Below the pieces are notes generated by a model, which searched no databases, was not told where the DNA came from, and saw only the letters and a program-made list of their open reading frames with translations. Shown here piece after piece: positions 1 through 15,604 of a DNA stretch of 64,000 nt; position 1 is the first letter of the stretch, and each line of letters starts with the position of its first letter. This stretch comes from JALHST01 sp963798435 (GTDB lineage: Bacteria; Bacteroidota; Bacteroidia; Flavobacteriales; Flavobacteriaceae), in the NCBI GenBank assembly GCA_963798435.1, contig CAWCTF010000003.1:1-64000 (forward strand). Reading direction: 5' to 3'. The position numbers and the translations under genes were made by a program.

Positions 1-2211
<2,211 letters not shown>

Positions 2212-2431
2212 CGCACGACGGCAGCGCATGCGGACGGCGTGCACGACGCTCGTCCGACGCGTAGCTTTCCGGTACGACCGGTCACCCGAATTTGACTGGC
2301 TCGCGATCCGACCGGCGTACCTAAGCGGGCTGCACCGAAGCGGCGCGAAAGCCGCCAGCTCTGATCGCGCATCATTCGATCGCATGCCGACTAGCCCAGT
2401 GCTCTGTCGGCGATCCGATTCTTGCGCCGTC

Positions 2432-3157
2432 ATGCTGTGTTCGAGCCGGCGCTCGGCGAACGCGGCGGATAGCCGAGCAGGTCGACAGCGGTGCTCGAAC
2501 TGTTCACCAGCCAGGGCTGTTCGTCCTGCCCGCCGGCCGACGAGATTGCTCGAGGAATATTCCAAGCGGCCGGATATCGTCGCGCTCTCGTTTTCCGTCG
2601 ACTATTGGGACTATCAGGGCTGGAAGGACACGCTCGCCGAGCACGAATTCACCGAGCGCCAGAAATCCTATGCCGCCGCGCGCGGCGACCGGCAGGTCTA
2701 TACGCCGCAGATGATCGTCAATGGCCGCGCCCATGTCGTCGGCAGCGATGAGGCAGGCGATCGAGGCGGCCATCGCCGCCGGGCCGCGCGCTTACCGTGC
2801 CGATCGAGCGTCGGAGATGATGGGCGACGCCGTCAGCGTCTCGGTCGGCGGCGGTCCGAGACGAAGACGCCCGAGCAAGGCGACGCTTTGGCTCGTTCTC
2901 TATGAGCGCCATGTTAGGGTGCCGGTCGGCCGCGGCGAGAATCGCAATCGTACGCTCGACTATTACAATGTCGTTCGCAAGCTGCGCCCGATCGCCGTCT
3001 GGCGCGGCGAACCGATCAAGGTCGACCTGCCGATGGGCGAATACCAGCAGAGCAATGCGGATGGCTGCGCGATCCTGCTGCAGGAGGAAGCGCCGACGGC
3101 TGCGCCGGCCCGATCATCGGCGCCGCTCACATCGAGGGCGAGGAAGGCCGATGGTGA
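2432..3157 (+). CDS. DUF1223 family secreted thiol-type protein, frameshifted
   Basis: The reading shows LELFTSQGCSSCPPAD, the thioredoxin-like CxxC signature of DUF1223, then VDYWDYQGWKDTL, GDRQVYTPQM and VNGRAHVVGSD, and a C-terminal beta-rich part with LWLVLYER, YYNVVRKLRPI and GCAILLQEEAP, all conserved in this family. The repaired product ends GEEGRW before TGA at 3155-3157. Several indels lie near 2480, 2548, 2750, 2800 and 3110. The start is a guess: the ATG at 2432 would leave only a short leader, and the signal peptide may be scrambled by errors. Family members are predicted to be periplasmic and their biochemical role is not established. It converges with the CobW gene. Confidence 0.8.
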
Positions 3158-3181
3158 AGGGCTTTCGCCGGCTCAGATGTC

Positions 3182-4281
<1,100 letters not shown>

Positions 4282-4282
4282 G

Positions 4283-5566
4283 GCGCCGCGCACTGCTGGC
4301 CGGGCGGTGACGTCCGGCAAGCGGCGCGATCACGGTCGAATCGAACGGCACGCCGACCTCGATCTTGCGGTGCTTCCTTCGTCCTTGCGGGAAATACGCG
4401 GCGGCGCGGCGTCGCCCGTGTCGACCAGCGTCGGGGCAACCGGGCCATCGGCGCTCGCTCGAACGTCTTCTTCTTGCCCGCTTCTTGCGCTTCTGGCGGC
4501 CGGCGTCGGGTCTCTTGTCGGCACGTCGGCGGACGGCGGCCGTCTTGCCGGCCTGTTGCGCATGCCGAGCGTCGTGACGGCGACGGGGTCCATACCTTGA
4601 AGCGCGGCACCAGTGCACTCGCCATCGGGCCCGCCTCGGCTTATCCGCATCGGCTTCGTTTTCGCCCTTGTCCTTCTGCTGGCAGATGTCATCGCGCATG
4701 TCGATCGACATAGGGCATCGGCGAGGATCCGCGGAAGCTCGCGAGTGTCGGGCCTGGCGTCAGCGAGAAGGCTCGCCGAAGCCATCGTTGAGCAGCCGCG
4801 CCGGCGAGTTCGGCGCGGTCCTTGGAATTGTTCGAGCCAAGCACCACGGCGATCAGCGTACGGCGTTGCGCTGCGCGACAGCGACGACGTTGAAGCCGGA
4901 CGAGCAGATGAAGCCGGTCTTCATGCCGAGCGTGCCGGGATAGCGCTCCAGCAGCGTATTGGCCGATTTCAGCACGCGCTTGCCCGAGCGGATCGCCGTG
5001 ATATGGAAGATCGGCCGCCATTCGGGAAACTCGATCCAGAGCGCGCGGGCAAGCACCGCGAGGTCACGGGCTGTCGTCGCCTGGCCGGGCGCCGGCAAGC
5101 CGTTCGGATTGACGAAATGCGTCGAGCTCATGCCAAGCCGCGCCGCTTCGGCATTCATCATGGCGACGAAATGCTGCTCGCTGCCGCCAACAGTCTCGGC
5201 GATCGCGACCGCGATGTCGTTCGACGAATGCACCAGCATCATCTTCAGGGCGTTGTCGAGATCGATGGCCGTCCCGACCTTGAAGCCCATCTTGCTCGGC
5301 GGCTCCGCGAGCGCGTGCGGCGGAAACGACCACTTCGGTCTGTGAGCGTGACCGCGCCCTCGCGCAGCGCCTTGAACGACCACATAGGCATTCATGAGCT
5401 TGGTGATCGAAGCGGGATACCAGAGCTGGTGCGGATTGCGTTCCGCAAGCACCTTGCCGCTCTCCATGTCGACGACGATATAGGGCGTCTCCACCGCGCA
5501 GGCGGCACCGGCGCAACGAAGATCAGCGATGAGCGTGGCAAAGAGATGGGCGATCGACCGCATCAC
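4283..5566 (-). CDS. D-alanyl-D-alanine carboxypeptidase (S11 family), frameshifted
   Basis: Penicillin-binding serine peptidase that trims the terminal D-Ala from peptidoglycan stem peptides in the periplasm. The N-terminus (MMRSIAHLFATLIADL) looks like a signal peptide, followed by YIVVDMESGKVL. All three catalytic motifs are visible: SITK (SxxK), HSSNDIA (SxN) and KTGF (KTG). The sequence continues with the NVVAVAQRNA segment and a long low-complexity C-terminal extension, ending in the region GVPFDSTVIAPL. Indels are seen near 5350, 4740-4860 and 4300-4650, so the end is approximate and may overlap the CobW start. It is transcribed divergently from the urease operon. Confidence 0.85.
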
Positions 5567-5732
5567 GGTCTGTCCTGAACTTTGCTTCGGGATGAGGCAT
5601 GGATGCCGTTTGTCAGGCGGCGAGCATACCGAAGCGATGACTGGTTTGGCAAAAGCCGACGGTCGAGACTGGCCGCCTGCATTGCGGCGCGGCGTGCTTT
5701 ACAAGCCATGGATGTTGGTAAATTCTGCGTCG

Positions 5733-6601
5733 ATGATGGATCCATCCTCCGTGACCGCTGCGACCGCATGCGAGGCGCGACCCCGCCGCCGGCTGCCGCA
5801 TGCAGCGGGCGCAGGGCCGCGCTCGGCTTACCGTGCGCGACGTGCGGGCGTGACGCGGCTGGTCGAATTCTACCAGGAAGGCTGCTGCAAGATCCGCCTG
5901 CCGCGCCCCGAGCCGGGCGGGCCGCCCGAGGCGGTGCTGCTCAACACCTCCGGCGGCATCACGGGCGGCGACCGGCTCGCAATTCGAGGTCGCGATCGGC
6001 GAGGGCGCCGAGGCCGTTGTCACGACCCAGGCCGCCGAACGCATCTACCGCAGCCCGGCCGGCCCGGGCTTCGTCGTCAACCGGCTGACGGTCGGGCCGG
6101 AATGCGACGCTCGACTGGCTGCCGCAGGAGACGATCCTCTTCGATCGTTCCGCGCTCGACCGCCGGCTGGACGTCGACCTGGCCGGCGACGCGACGGCGC
6201 TGATGGCCGAAACGCTGGTCTTCGGCCGGGACGAGATGGGGGAAACGGTACATGGCCTGTCGCTGGTCGACCGCTGGCGCGTCCGCCTCGACGGACGCCT
6301 GGTCTTTGGCGACGGCATCGCGATCGACGGCGATGCGGCGGGAATATTGGCGGGCGGCGCGACGGGTTCGGGCGCCGTGGCGGCGGCACGCTGCTGTTCG
6401 CCGCCCGGGAAGCGCCGGCGCGTCTCGATGAAGTGCGGCGCCTGCTCGCCGACTTGTGCCGGCGAGAGCGGGGCGAGCGCTTGGCCGGGCATTCTGAACG
6501 TGCGATTTGTGGCACCATCCAGCCAGGTCTTGCGGCAGGATCTTCGAAGGGTGGCCGAGGCATTGCGCGGGCGTCCGCTGCCGCGCGTGTGGCAATGTTG
6601 A
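5733..6601 (+). CDS. ureD: Urease accessory protein UreD, frameshifted
   Basis: UreD is the scaffold that recruits UreF and UreG to apo-urease for nickel insertion. Recognisable segments are GVTRLVEFYQEGCCKIRLPRP, LLNTSGGITGGDRLA, EAVVTTQAAERIYRS, the block around LPQETILFDRSALDRRLDVDL, and VFGRDEMGE. The end LRGRPLPRVWQC matches the C-terminus of the family. ATG 5733 is in frame with the conserved part, but an alternative at 5800 would give MQRAQGRARLTVR, so the start is open. Indels occur near 5840, 5985, 6105 and 6365. First gene of ureDABCEFG; ureA follows 27 bases later. Confidence 0.9.
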
Positions 6602-6628
6602 GCGATCGGAAACGGGAGACAGGCTCCG

Positions 6629-6931
6629 ATGATTCTGACACCGAGGGAGAAGGACAAGCTGCTGGTCGCCATGGCGGCGATCGTCGCCCGCAAGCGGCTG
6701 GAGCGGGGCGTCAAGCTCAATCATCCCGAGGCGATCGCTCTCATCACCGATTACGTCGTCGAGGGCGCGCGGGACGGACGCACCGTCGCCGATCTGATGG
6801 AAGCCGGGGCGCATGTCGTCTCGCGCGGCCAGGTCATGGACGGCATCGCCGAGATGATCCACGACGTCCAGGTCGAGGCGACGTTCCCGGACGGCACCAA
6901 GCTCGTCACCGTCCACCAGCCGATCCGCTGA
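6629..6931 (+). CDS. ureA: Urease subunit gamma
   Basis: Complete 100-residue UreA, the smallest structural subunit of the urea-hydrolysing enzyme. It begins MILTPREKDKLLVAMAA and ends DGTKLVTVHQPIR, both textbook termini. It contains the conserved LNHPEAIALI and VMDGIAEMIHDVQVEATFPDGT. This is one of the few genes in the left part with no frameshift. A purine-rich stretch (gggagac) lies 8-14 bases before the ATG. ureB follows after a 58-base gap. Confidence 0.97.
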   Translation: MILTPREKDKLLVAMAAIVARKRLERGVKLNHPEAIALITDYVVEGARDGRTVADLMEAGAHVVSRGQVMDGIAEMIHDVQVEATFPDGTKLVTVHQPIR

Positions 6932-6989
6932 AGACCCGGCCATGATCGAGCTTCGCCCCCACTGCGCGTGAACCTTGAAGGAGACACCC

Positions 6990-7295
6990 ATGCATCCAGG
7001 CGAGATCATCACCGGCCATGGCGACATCGAACTCAATGTCGGTCTGCCGACCCTGACGCTCGACGTCTCGAATACCGGCGACCGCCCGATCCAGGTCGGC
7101 AGCCACTATCATTTCTACGAGACCAACGGCGCGCTCACCTTCGACCGCGAGCAGACCCGCGGCATGCGGCTCGACATCGCCGCCGGCACGGCGGTGCGCT
7201 TCGAGCCGGGCCAGACCCGCACGGTGACGCTGGTGCCCTATGGCGGCAACCGGACGGTCTACGGTTTCCAGCAGACCATCATGGGCCCGCTATAG
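6990..7295 (+). CDS. ureB: Urease subunit beta
   Basis: Complete 101-residue UreB. MHPGEIITGHGDIELN, DRPIQVGSHYHFYETN and VRFEPGQTRTVTLVPYGG are the family's conserved blocks. ATG 6990 is chosen over the in-frame ATG 6975 because AAGGAGA lies at normal ribosome-binding distance before 6990 and UreB proteins begin at this point. The frame is intact. About 100 bases separate it from ureC, and I see nothing convincing in that gap. Confidence 0.96.
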   Translation: MHPGEIITGHGDIELNVGLPTLTLDVSNTGDRPIQVGSHYHFYETNGALTFDREQTRGMRLDIAAGTAVRFEPGQTRTVTLVPYGGNRTVYGFQQTIMGPL

Positions 7296-7398
7296 ACCGA
7301 TCGAGCGATGGCGCCGACCGGCCGAGGCCGGCACGGCGGAAGGCCGTCGGAGGACGGTGAGAGAACAGGATCGGGCCGACGCCCCCAGGAGACGGATC

Positions 7399-9114
<1,716 letters not shown>

Positions 9115-9131
9115 AGGCTGATTGCACCCGA

Positions 9132-9782
9132 ATGATCCGCGCCCTCTCCGTCTATCCCGCCGGCCTCTGGTCGAAAGCGCCCGCCGACGCCGTCGTGCTC
9201 GATTTCGACGCGCGGCACCGGCGGCGGATCGCCATGACGGCGAAGGGCGGGACGGAGTTCCTGCTCGATCTGCCCGGCGCCGTGGCGCTGAGCCATGGCG
9301 ACGGCCTGATGCTGGAGGACGGCCGGATCATCGCCGTCGAAGCGGCGCCCGAGGCGCTGGTCGAGGTCACGGCGCAAGGATCGGCGCGCATCTGGTGCGC
9401 ATCGCCTGGCATCTCGGCAATCGCCATCTGCCGACCGAACTGCTCGGCGACAGGCTGCGCATCCGCCGCGACCATGTGATCGAGGACATGCTGGTCCGGC
9501 TCGGCGCCATCGTCGTGCCGGTCGAGGCGCCGTTCCATCCCGAGGGCGGCGCCTATGGCCATGGCCGCGTCCATGGCCATGATCACGGGCCGACCACGGC
9601 CACAGCCACGGGGCCATGACCACGCCATCGCGACGAAGCTCATGGCCACGAGCATGACCATTCACCGCAGGTCACGAGCCTGACCACGCCACGACCATGG
9701 CGACCATGCCCATGATCACGATCATCGCACGACCACGGCCACGATCACGACCATCGCCTCGCATGGCCACAAGCATGGCTGA
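9132..9782 (+). CDS. ureE: Urease accessory protein UreE with His-rich tail
   Basis: Nickel metallochaperone that delivers Ni to the UreDFG complex. The N-terminal domain shows VLDFDARHRRRIAM and LLDLPGAVALSHGDGL. The metal-binding domain shows RIAWHLGNRHLPTEL and HVIEDMLVRLGA. From about 9550 the C-terminus becomes a His/Asp/Gly run with repeated HGHDHG-type units, ending HGHKHG at TGA 9780-9782. Indels near 9375, 9590-9620 and in the tail break the frame; the repeated tail makes their number uncertain. The stop overlaps the ureF start as TGATG. Confidence 0.9.
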
Positions 9783-10513
9783 TGGCGGCGCGCTCGACGC
9801 GCTTCAAGCGATCCGACACCGGACTTGATTTCGCCGGCCTGCACCGGCTGATGGCCTGGCTTTCGCCATCCTTTCCGGTCGGCTCCTTCAGCTATTCGCA
9901 TGGCCTCGAATGGGCGATCGAGGACGGAACGGTACGCTCGACCGCCGGATCTCGCCGCCTGGGTCGCCGCCATCCTCGAGCATGGCGCCGGCCGTTCCGA
10001 CGCGATCCTGTTCGCCCATGCCTGGCGCGCCGCGACCGCGGCCGCGGCACGACGAACTCGCGGAGGTCGCCGAGCTCGCCACCGCGTTCCAGCCGAGCGC
10101 CGAGCGGCGGCTCGAAGCGCTGGCGCAGGGACGCGCCTTCCTGATCGCTGTGCGCGCCGCCTGGCCGAGCGCCGGCGCTGGAGCGGCTGGCGGCCGCCAT
10201 CGAGGGCGACGACGGACCGGCCTTCGCGCTGGCCGTCGCCGTGACGGCCGCCGCGCATCGTGTTGCCGCGCAACCGGCGCTGCACGCCTATCTGCATGCC
10301 TTCGCCGCCAATATCGTCTCGGCGGGCCTGCGCGCCGTGCCGCTCGGCCAGACCGACGGCCAGCGCATCATCGCCGGCCTCGGCCCGGTGATCGAGGCGG
10401 TCGTCGAGGCGACCCGGGACCTTCCGCTCGACGCGCTCGGCGGCGCGGTCTTCCGGGCCGACATCGCCAGCATGAAACACGAAACCCAGTATACGAGGCT
10501 GTTCCGCTCATGA
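9782..10513 (+). CDS. ureF: Urease accessory protein UreF, frameshifted
   Basis: UreF bridges UreD and UreG in the nickel-insertion complex. The signature LHRLMAWLSPSFPVGSFSYSHGLEWAIEDG is clear, followed by an all-alpha protein with NIVSAGLRAVPLGQTDGQ and the C-terminus KHETQYTRLFRS. The ATG at 9782 overlaps the ureE stop; an alternative ATG at 9775 (MADGG) exists. Indels near 9935, 10050 and 10170 break the frame. The stop overlaps the ureG start as ATGA, indicating translational coupling. Confidence 0.92.
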
Positions 10514-11139
10514 CCCGCTCCTCCAACGGCCCCTTGCGCGTCGGCGTCGGCGGCCCCGTCGGCTCCGGCAAGACGGCGCTGATGGACGCGCTCTGCAAGA
10601 AGCTGCGCGACCGCTACGACATCGCCGCGATCACCAACGACATCTACACCAAGGAGGACGCCGAGTTCCTGACGCGCTCCGGCGCGCTTACGGCCGATCG
10701 CATCCTCGGCGTCGAGACCGGCGGCTGCCCGCATACCGCGATCCGCGAGGACGCTTCGATCAATCTCGCCGCCGTCGCCGATCTCAACCGCCGCTTCCCG
10801 GCGCTCGACGTGATCCTGATCGAATCCGGCGGCGACAATCTCGCGGCCACCTTCTCGCCGGAGCTCGCCGACATCACGATCTACGTCATCGACGTCTCGG
10901 CCGGCGACAAGATCCCGCGCAAGGGCGGGCCCGGGCATCACCCGTTCGGATCTTCTCGTCATCAACAAGATCGACCTCGCCCCGATGGTCGGCGCCTCGC
11001 TTGAGGTGATGGACCGCGATTCGCAGGAAGATGCGCGGCGGCCGGCCCTTCGTCTTCACCAATGTCCGCTCCGGGCCAGAATGTCGACGATGTCGTCGCC
11101 TTCATCGAGCAGGCCGGGGGTCTGCAAGCCGCCGCGTGA
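10510..11139 (+). CDS. ureG: Urease accessory GTPase UreG, frameshifted near the end
   Basis: SIMIBI-class GTPase that powers nickel transfer to urease. It shows the P-loop GGPVGSGKTA, NDIYTKEDAEFL, the metal-binding GVETGGCPHTAIREDAS, LIESGGDNLAATFSPELAD, and the guanine-specificity VINKIDLAP. The C-terminus reads VDDVVAFIEQAGGLQAAA. Indels lie near 10942, 11025 and 11080; after repair the length is about 208 residues, normal for UreG. It is the last gene of the urease operon; an M20 hydrolase starts 54 bases downstream. Confidence 0.95.
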
Positions 11140-11192
11140 TTTTCTGCTGCAGTGCAGCTAGACTGCGATCCTGTCCCGCCGCGGAGTGTCCC

Positions 11193-12368
11193 ATGCCGAT
11201 CATCAACCGTCTCGCCGAGTTCCAGGACGACATCGCGGCGTGGCGACATGATTTCCATCGCCATCCCGAATTGCTCTACGATGTCCATCGCACCGCGGAG
11301 ATCGTGGCCGAGCGGCTGCGGGAATTCGGCGTCGACGAGATCGCCACCGGCATCGGCCGGACCGGCGTCGTCGGCGTCATTCGCGGACGCGATGCCGAAA
11401 ACGGGCCGGACGATCGGACTGCGCGCCGACATGGACGCGCTGCCGATCGAGGAGGCGACCGGCAAGGCCTATGCCTCGACCGTCGCCGGCAAGATGCACG
11501 CCTGCGGCCATGACGGCCATACGGCCATGCTGCTCGGCGCGGCGCGCTATCTGGCCGAGACCCGCAATTTCGACGGCACGGCGGTGGTGATCTTCCAGCC
11601 GGCGGAAGAAGGCGGCGCCGGCGGCAAGGCCATGGTCGAGGACGGCCTGATGCAGCGCTTCGGCATCGACGAGGTCTACGGCCTCCACAACATGCCCGGC
11701 ATTCCCGTCGGCCATTTCGCCATCCGCCCCGGCCCGATCATGGCCGCGACGGACGAGTTCGACATCCGCATCATCGGCCAGGGCGGCCATGCCGCGCGGC
11801 CGCATGGGACGATCGATCCGATCGTCGTCGGCAGCGCATATCGTCCAGGCGCTGCAGATCGATCGCCTCGCGCACGGTCGATCCGCTCGAATCGGTCGTC
11901 GTCTCGGTCACGACGTTTCATGCCGGCAGCGCGCACAACATCATCCCCGGCTCGGCGAGCGCTCGGCGGCACGGTCCGCAGCCTGATGCCGGAGGTGCGC
12001 GATCTCGCCGAGCGGCGCATCCGCGAGATCGCGGCCGGCATCGCCGCCGCCTATGGCGCCAAGGCCGAGGTCGCCTATCACCGCAACTATCCGGTCACCA
12101 GCAATCATCCAGACCAGACGCGCTTCGCGGCCGGCGTCGGCGGGCCGGATCGTCGGCGAGGCCAATGTCGACACCGACGGTCGCCCCGATGATGGGCGGC
12201 GAGGATTTCTCCTACATGCTGCTGGAGCGGCCCGGCGCCTTCATCTTCCTCGGCAATGGCGACAGCGCCGGCCTGCACAATCCCGAATATGACTTCAACG
12301 ACGAGGCGATCCCGTTCGGTTCGTCCTATCTCGCCAAGCTGGTCGAGACGGCGCTTCAGCCGCGCTGA
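11193..12368 (+). CDS. M20 family amidohydrolase (hippurate hydrolase/aminoacylase type)
   Basis: Metallopeptidase-fold amidohydrolase that cleaves N-acyl amino acids or related amides. Visible blocks are WRHDFHRHPELLYDVHRTA near the N-terminus, GLRADMDALPIEEATG, the metal-ligand motif KMHACGHDGHTAMLLGAA, FQPAEEGGAGGKAMVEDGL, VYGLHNMPGIPVG, and the dimerisation-domain GGHAARPHGTIDP. The C-terminal MMGGEDFSYML carries another ligand region. Indels near 11400, 11837, 11955 and 12150 break the frame. Start ATG 11193. Its position after urease suggests nitrogen scavenging, but no substrate can be read from sequence. Its 3' end overlaps the converging TerC-like gene. Confidence 0.9.
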
Positions 12369-13351
12369 ACGCCGTCTTCCGCCGCTCGCCGCGCGTCTTC
12401 CAGAGCGACAGGATCACGCCGCCGGCGAGAAGGCCGATGGTCAGGCCGAGCGAGACGGCCGAGGGCACCGGGCCGACGAGGTGCGCCCAGAAGATCTTGG
12501 CGCCGACGACGATCAGCACCAGCGCCAGCGCGTATTTCAGATAGTGGAAGCGGTGCACGGCAGCGGCGAGCGCGAAATAGAGCGCGCTGAGGCCGAGGAT
12601 CGCGAAGATGTTGCTCGTATAGACGATGTAGGGATCCGTCGTGATCGCGAACACGGCCGGCACGCTGTCGACCGCGAAGACGATGTCGGCGATCTCGATC
12701 GAGACCAGCGCGAGGAAGAGCGGCGTCGCCATCAGCGCCATGCTTGCCGCCGGCCATGCGGCTCGCGCACGAAGAAGCGGTGGCCATGCAGCTTCGCGCG
12801 TGACCGGGATGAAGCGGCGCACGAAGCGGATGATCGCGGTTCTTCTCGATATCGACCGGCTCGTCGCCGGCGAACAGCATCTTGACGCCGGTCAGGAGCA
12901 GGAAGGCGCCGAAGACATAGAGGATCCAGGCGAAATTGGCGATCAGCGCCGCGCCGAGGCCGATCATGATGGCGCGCAGCACGACGACGCCGACGATGCC
13001 CCAGAACAGCACGCGATGCTGGTAGGCGCGCGGAATCGCGAAGGCGGCGAAGATCAGCGAGATGACGAAGATGTTGTCGAGCGCCAGGCTCTTCTCGACG
13101 ACGAAGCCGGTCAGATAGTCCATGCCGGAACCGGCGCCGAGATCGTACCAGACCCAGCCGCCGAACAGCAGCGCGACGGCGATATAGAACGCCGAGAAGA
13201 CCAGGCTGCGGCGAATGCCGATCTCGTGGTCGCCCTTGTTGGCGAAGCCGAGATCGAAGGCGAGCAGCGCCACGATGATGACGAAGAAGATCAACCAGGC
13301 CGTCAGCGGCTGGCCGAGGAAATCGGTCGCAAGGAAAGGCAGCATGTTCAT
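12295..13351 (-). CDS. TerC family integral membrane protein, frameshifted
   Basis: Multi-pass membrane protein of the TerC/Alx family, implicated in tellurite resistance and manganese or metal export. Hydrophobic segments include WLIFFVIIVALLAFDLG, SAFYIAVALLFGGWVWY and VVLRAIMIGLGAALIANF. The acidic signatures VEKSLALDNIFV and EIADIVFAVDSVPAVFAITTD are present. DIEKN is followed by frameshifts near 12838, 12790 and 12755, after which the family sequence resumes. The start at 13351 (MNMLPFLATDFLG) fits this subfamily better than the upstream ATG at 13378. The stop at 12295 makes a 74-base convergent overlap with the M20 gene; an earlier true stop hidden by an indel is possible. Confidence 0.85.
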
Positions 13352-13611
13352 CGAGCGGGCCAATCGTCGCCGTGCCATGGGGCTCTCAAGGGTCCGACAT
13401 CACGGTGGGCGACACACCGCCAGAGGGGCCCGGACCCCGCTCGATGAGTGTAAGCTGGGCTGGGTCGTGCCGGCCTTTCAAGGCGCCGCGACCGGCAAAT
13501 TTGCTCGACACCCTTCGGATTCTGGTGCAACGAGACTATCTTCCCGCCACCGGCCCGCCAGAGGCCGGACGGAGCGTCTCCACGCCAATCGCCACCGATG
13601 CGAGGATAACA

Positions 13612-15465
13612 ATGCCTGCCTATCGCTCCCGCACCACCACCCATGGCCGCAACATGGCCGGCGCCCGCGGCCTTTGGCGCGCGACGGGCATGAAGGATGG
13701 CGATTTCGGCAAGCCGATCATTGCGGTGGTGAATTCGTTCACGCAGTTCGTGCCCGGCCATGTCCATCTGAAGGATCTCGGCCAGCTGGTCGCGCGCGAG
13801 ATCGAGCAGGCCGGCGGCGTCGCCAAGGAGTTCAACACGATCGCCGTCGATGACGGCATCGCGATGGGCCATGACGGCATGCTCTATTCGCTGCCGTCGC
13901 GCGAGATCATCGCCGACAGCGTCGAATACATGGTCAATGCGCATTGCGCCGACGCCATGGTCTGCATCTCCAATTGCGACAAGATCACCCCCGGCATGCT
14001 GATGGCGGCGCTGCGCCTCAACATCCCGGCGATCTTCGTCTCCGGCGGCCCGATGGAGGCCGGCAAGGTCGTCATGCACGGCAAGAAGGTCGCGCTCGAC
14101 CTGGTCGACGCCATGGTCGCCGCCGCCGACGACAAGATCTCCGACGAGGACGTCGCAGATCATCGAGCGCTCGGCCTGCCCGACCTGCGGCTCGTGCTCC
14201 GGCATGTTCACCGCCAATTCGATGAACTGCCTGACCGAGGCGCTCGGCCTGTCGCTGCCCGGCAATGGCTCGACGCTCGCCACCCATTCCGATCGCAAGC
14301 GCCTGTTCGTCGAGGCCGGCCACCTGATCGTCGATATCACGCGGCGCTATTACGAGCAGGACGACGAGAGCGTGCTGCCGCGCAACGTCGCCTCGTTCGG
14401 CGCGTTCGAGAATGCGATGACGCTCGATATCGCCATGGGCGGCTCGACCAACACCGTGCTGCATATCCTCGCCGCCGCGCATGAGGCCGAGATCGATTTC
14501 AACCTCGACGACATCGACCGCCTGTCGCGCCGCGTTCCCGTCCTCTCCAAGGTCGCGCCGGCCAAGCAGGACGTGCATATGGAAGACGTTCATCGCGCCG
14601 GCGGCATCATGGCGATCCTCGGCGAACTCGCGCGCGCCGATCTGCTCAACACCGAACTGCCGACGGTGCATTCCTCGACGCTCGGCGAGGCGCTGGCGCG
14701 CTGGGACATCCGCCAGACCAACTCCGAAAGCGTGCGCGAGTTCTTCCGCGCCGCGCCCGGCGGCGTGCCGACCCAGGTCGCCTTCAGCCAGTCCTCGCGC
14801 TGGGACGAGCTCGATCTCGACCGCGAAAAGGGCGCGATCCGCGACGTGCCGCACGCCTTCTCCAAGGATGGCGGCCTCGCCGTGCTCAAGGGCAATCTCG
14901 CGCCGAACGGCTCCGTCGTGAAGACGGCGGGCGTCGACGAATTCGATCCTGAAATTCACCGGCCCTGCCGTGATCTTCGAAAGCCAGGACGACGCCGTGC
15001 ACGGCATCCTGAACAAGAAGGTCAAGGAAGGCGACGTCGTCGTCATCCGCTATGAGGGGCCGAAGGGCGGTCCCGGCATGCAGGAAATGCTCTATCCGAC
15101 GAGCTATCTGAAGTCGCGCGGCCTCGGCAAGGCCTGCGCGCTGATCACCGATGGCCGCTTCTCGGGCGGCACGTCGGGCCTTTCGATCGGCCATGTCGCG
15201 CCGGAAGCGGCCGCCGGCGGCGCCATCGGCCTGGTCGAGCCGGGCGACACGATCGAGATCGACATCCCGAACCGCACCATGCGGATCGCCATCTCCGACG
15301 AGGAACTCGCGGCCCGCCGTGCAGCGATGGAGGCCAAGGGCAAGGCAGGCTGGAAGCCCGCCGCGCCGCGCAAGCGCAATGTCACGCACGGCGCTGAAGG
15401 CCTATGCCGCGATGGCGACCAGCGCCGATCGCGGCGCCGTTCGCGACGTGACGCTGGTCGAGTAG
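13612..15465 (+). CDS. ilvD: Dihydroxy-acid dehydratase, frameshifted
   Basis: Fe-S dehydratase of branched-chain amino acid synthesis, forming 2-keto acids from 2,3-dihydroxy acids. Start MPAYRSRTTTHGRNMAGARG at ATG 13612. Cluster and active-site segments are VCISNCDKITPGMLMAA, CPTCGSCSGMFTANSM, GGSTNTVLH, GRFSGGTSGLSIGH and the C-terminal RKRNV. Three single-base insertions (near 14157, 14949 and 15389) break the frame. Removing them gives 616 residues, the usual length of long-form IlvD. The 233 bases before it hold no gene I can support. Confidence 0.96.
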
Positions 15466-15604
15466 CCGCTTCGACGTCCTGATCGAGAGACCGCGCCCGA
15501 GCCTCGCCCTCATGCGGGAGGGTCCGGCCGCATGCCAGCTGACGGCTTTGGGTCGCAAGGTTGCCATCCGCCCGACGCCGGTCGAGGCGACGGGACCGAT
15601 GCCG

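Noticed and set aside
9550..9782. GC-rich catgacc-type repeats near 9.6 kb as a tandem repeat or CRISPR
   Set aside because: They encode the His-rich nickel-binding tail of UreE, with irregular units and no spacers.
12356..13447. Long plus-strand frame opposite the TerC-like gene
   Set aside because: Low-complexity Arg/Asp-rich translation typical of antisense frames in GC-rich DNA; the minus strand carries the conserved membrane protein.
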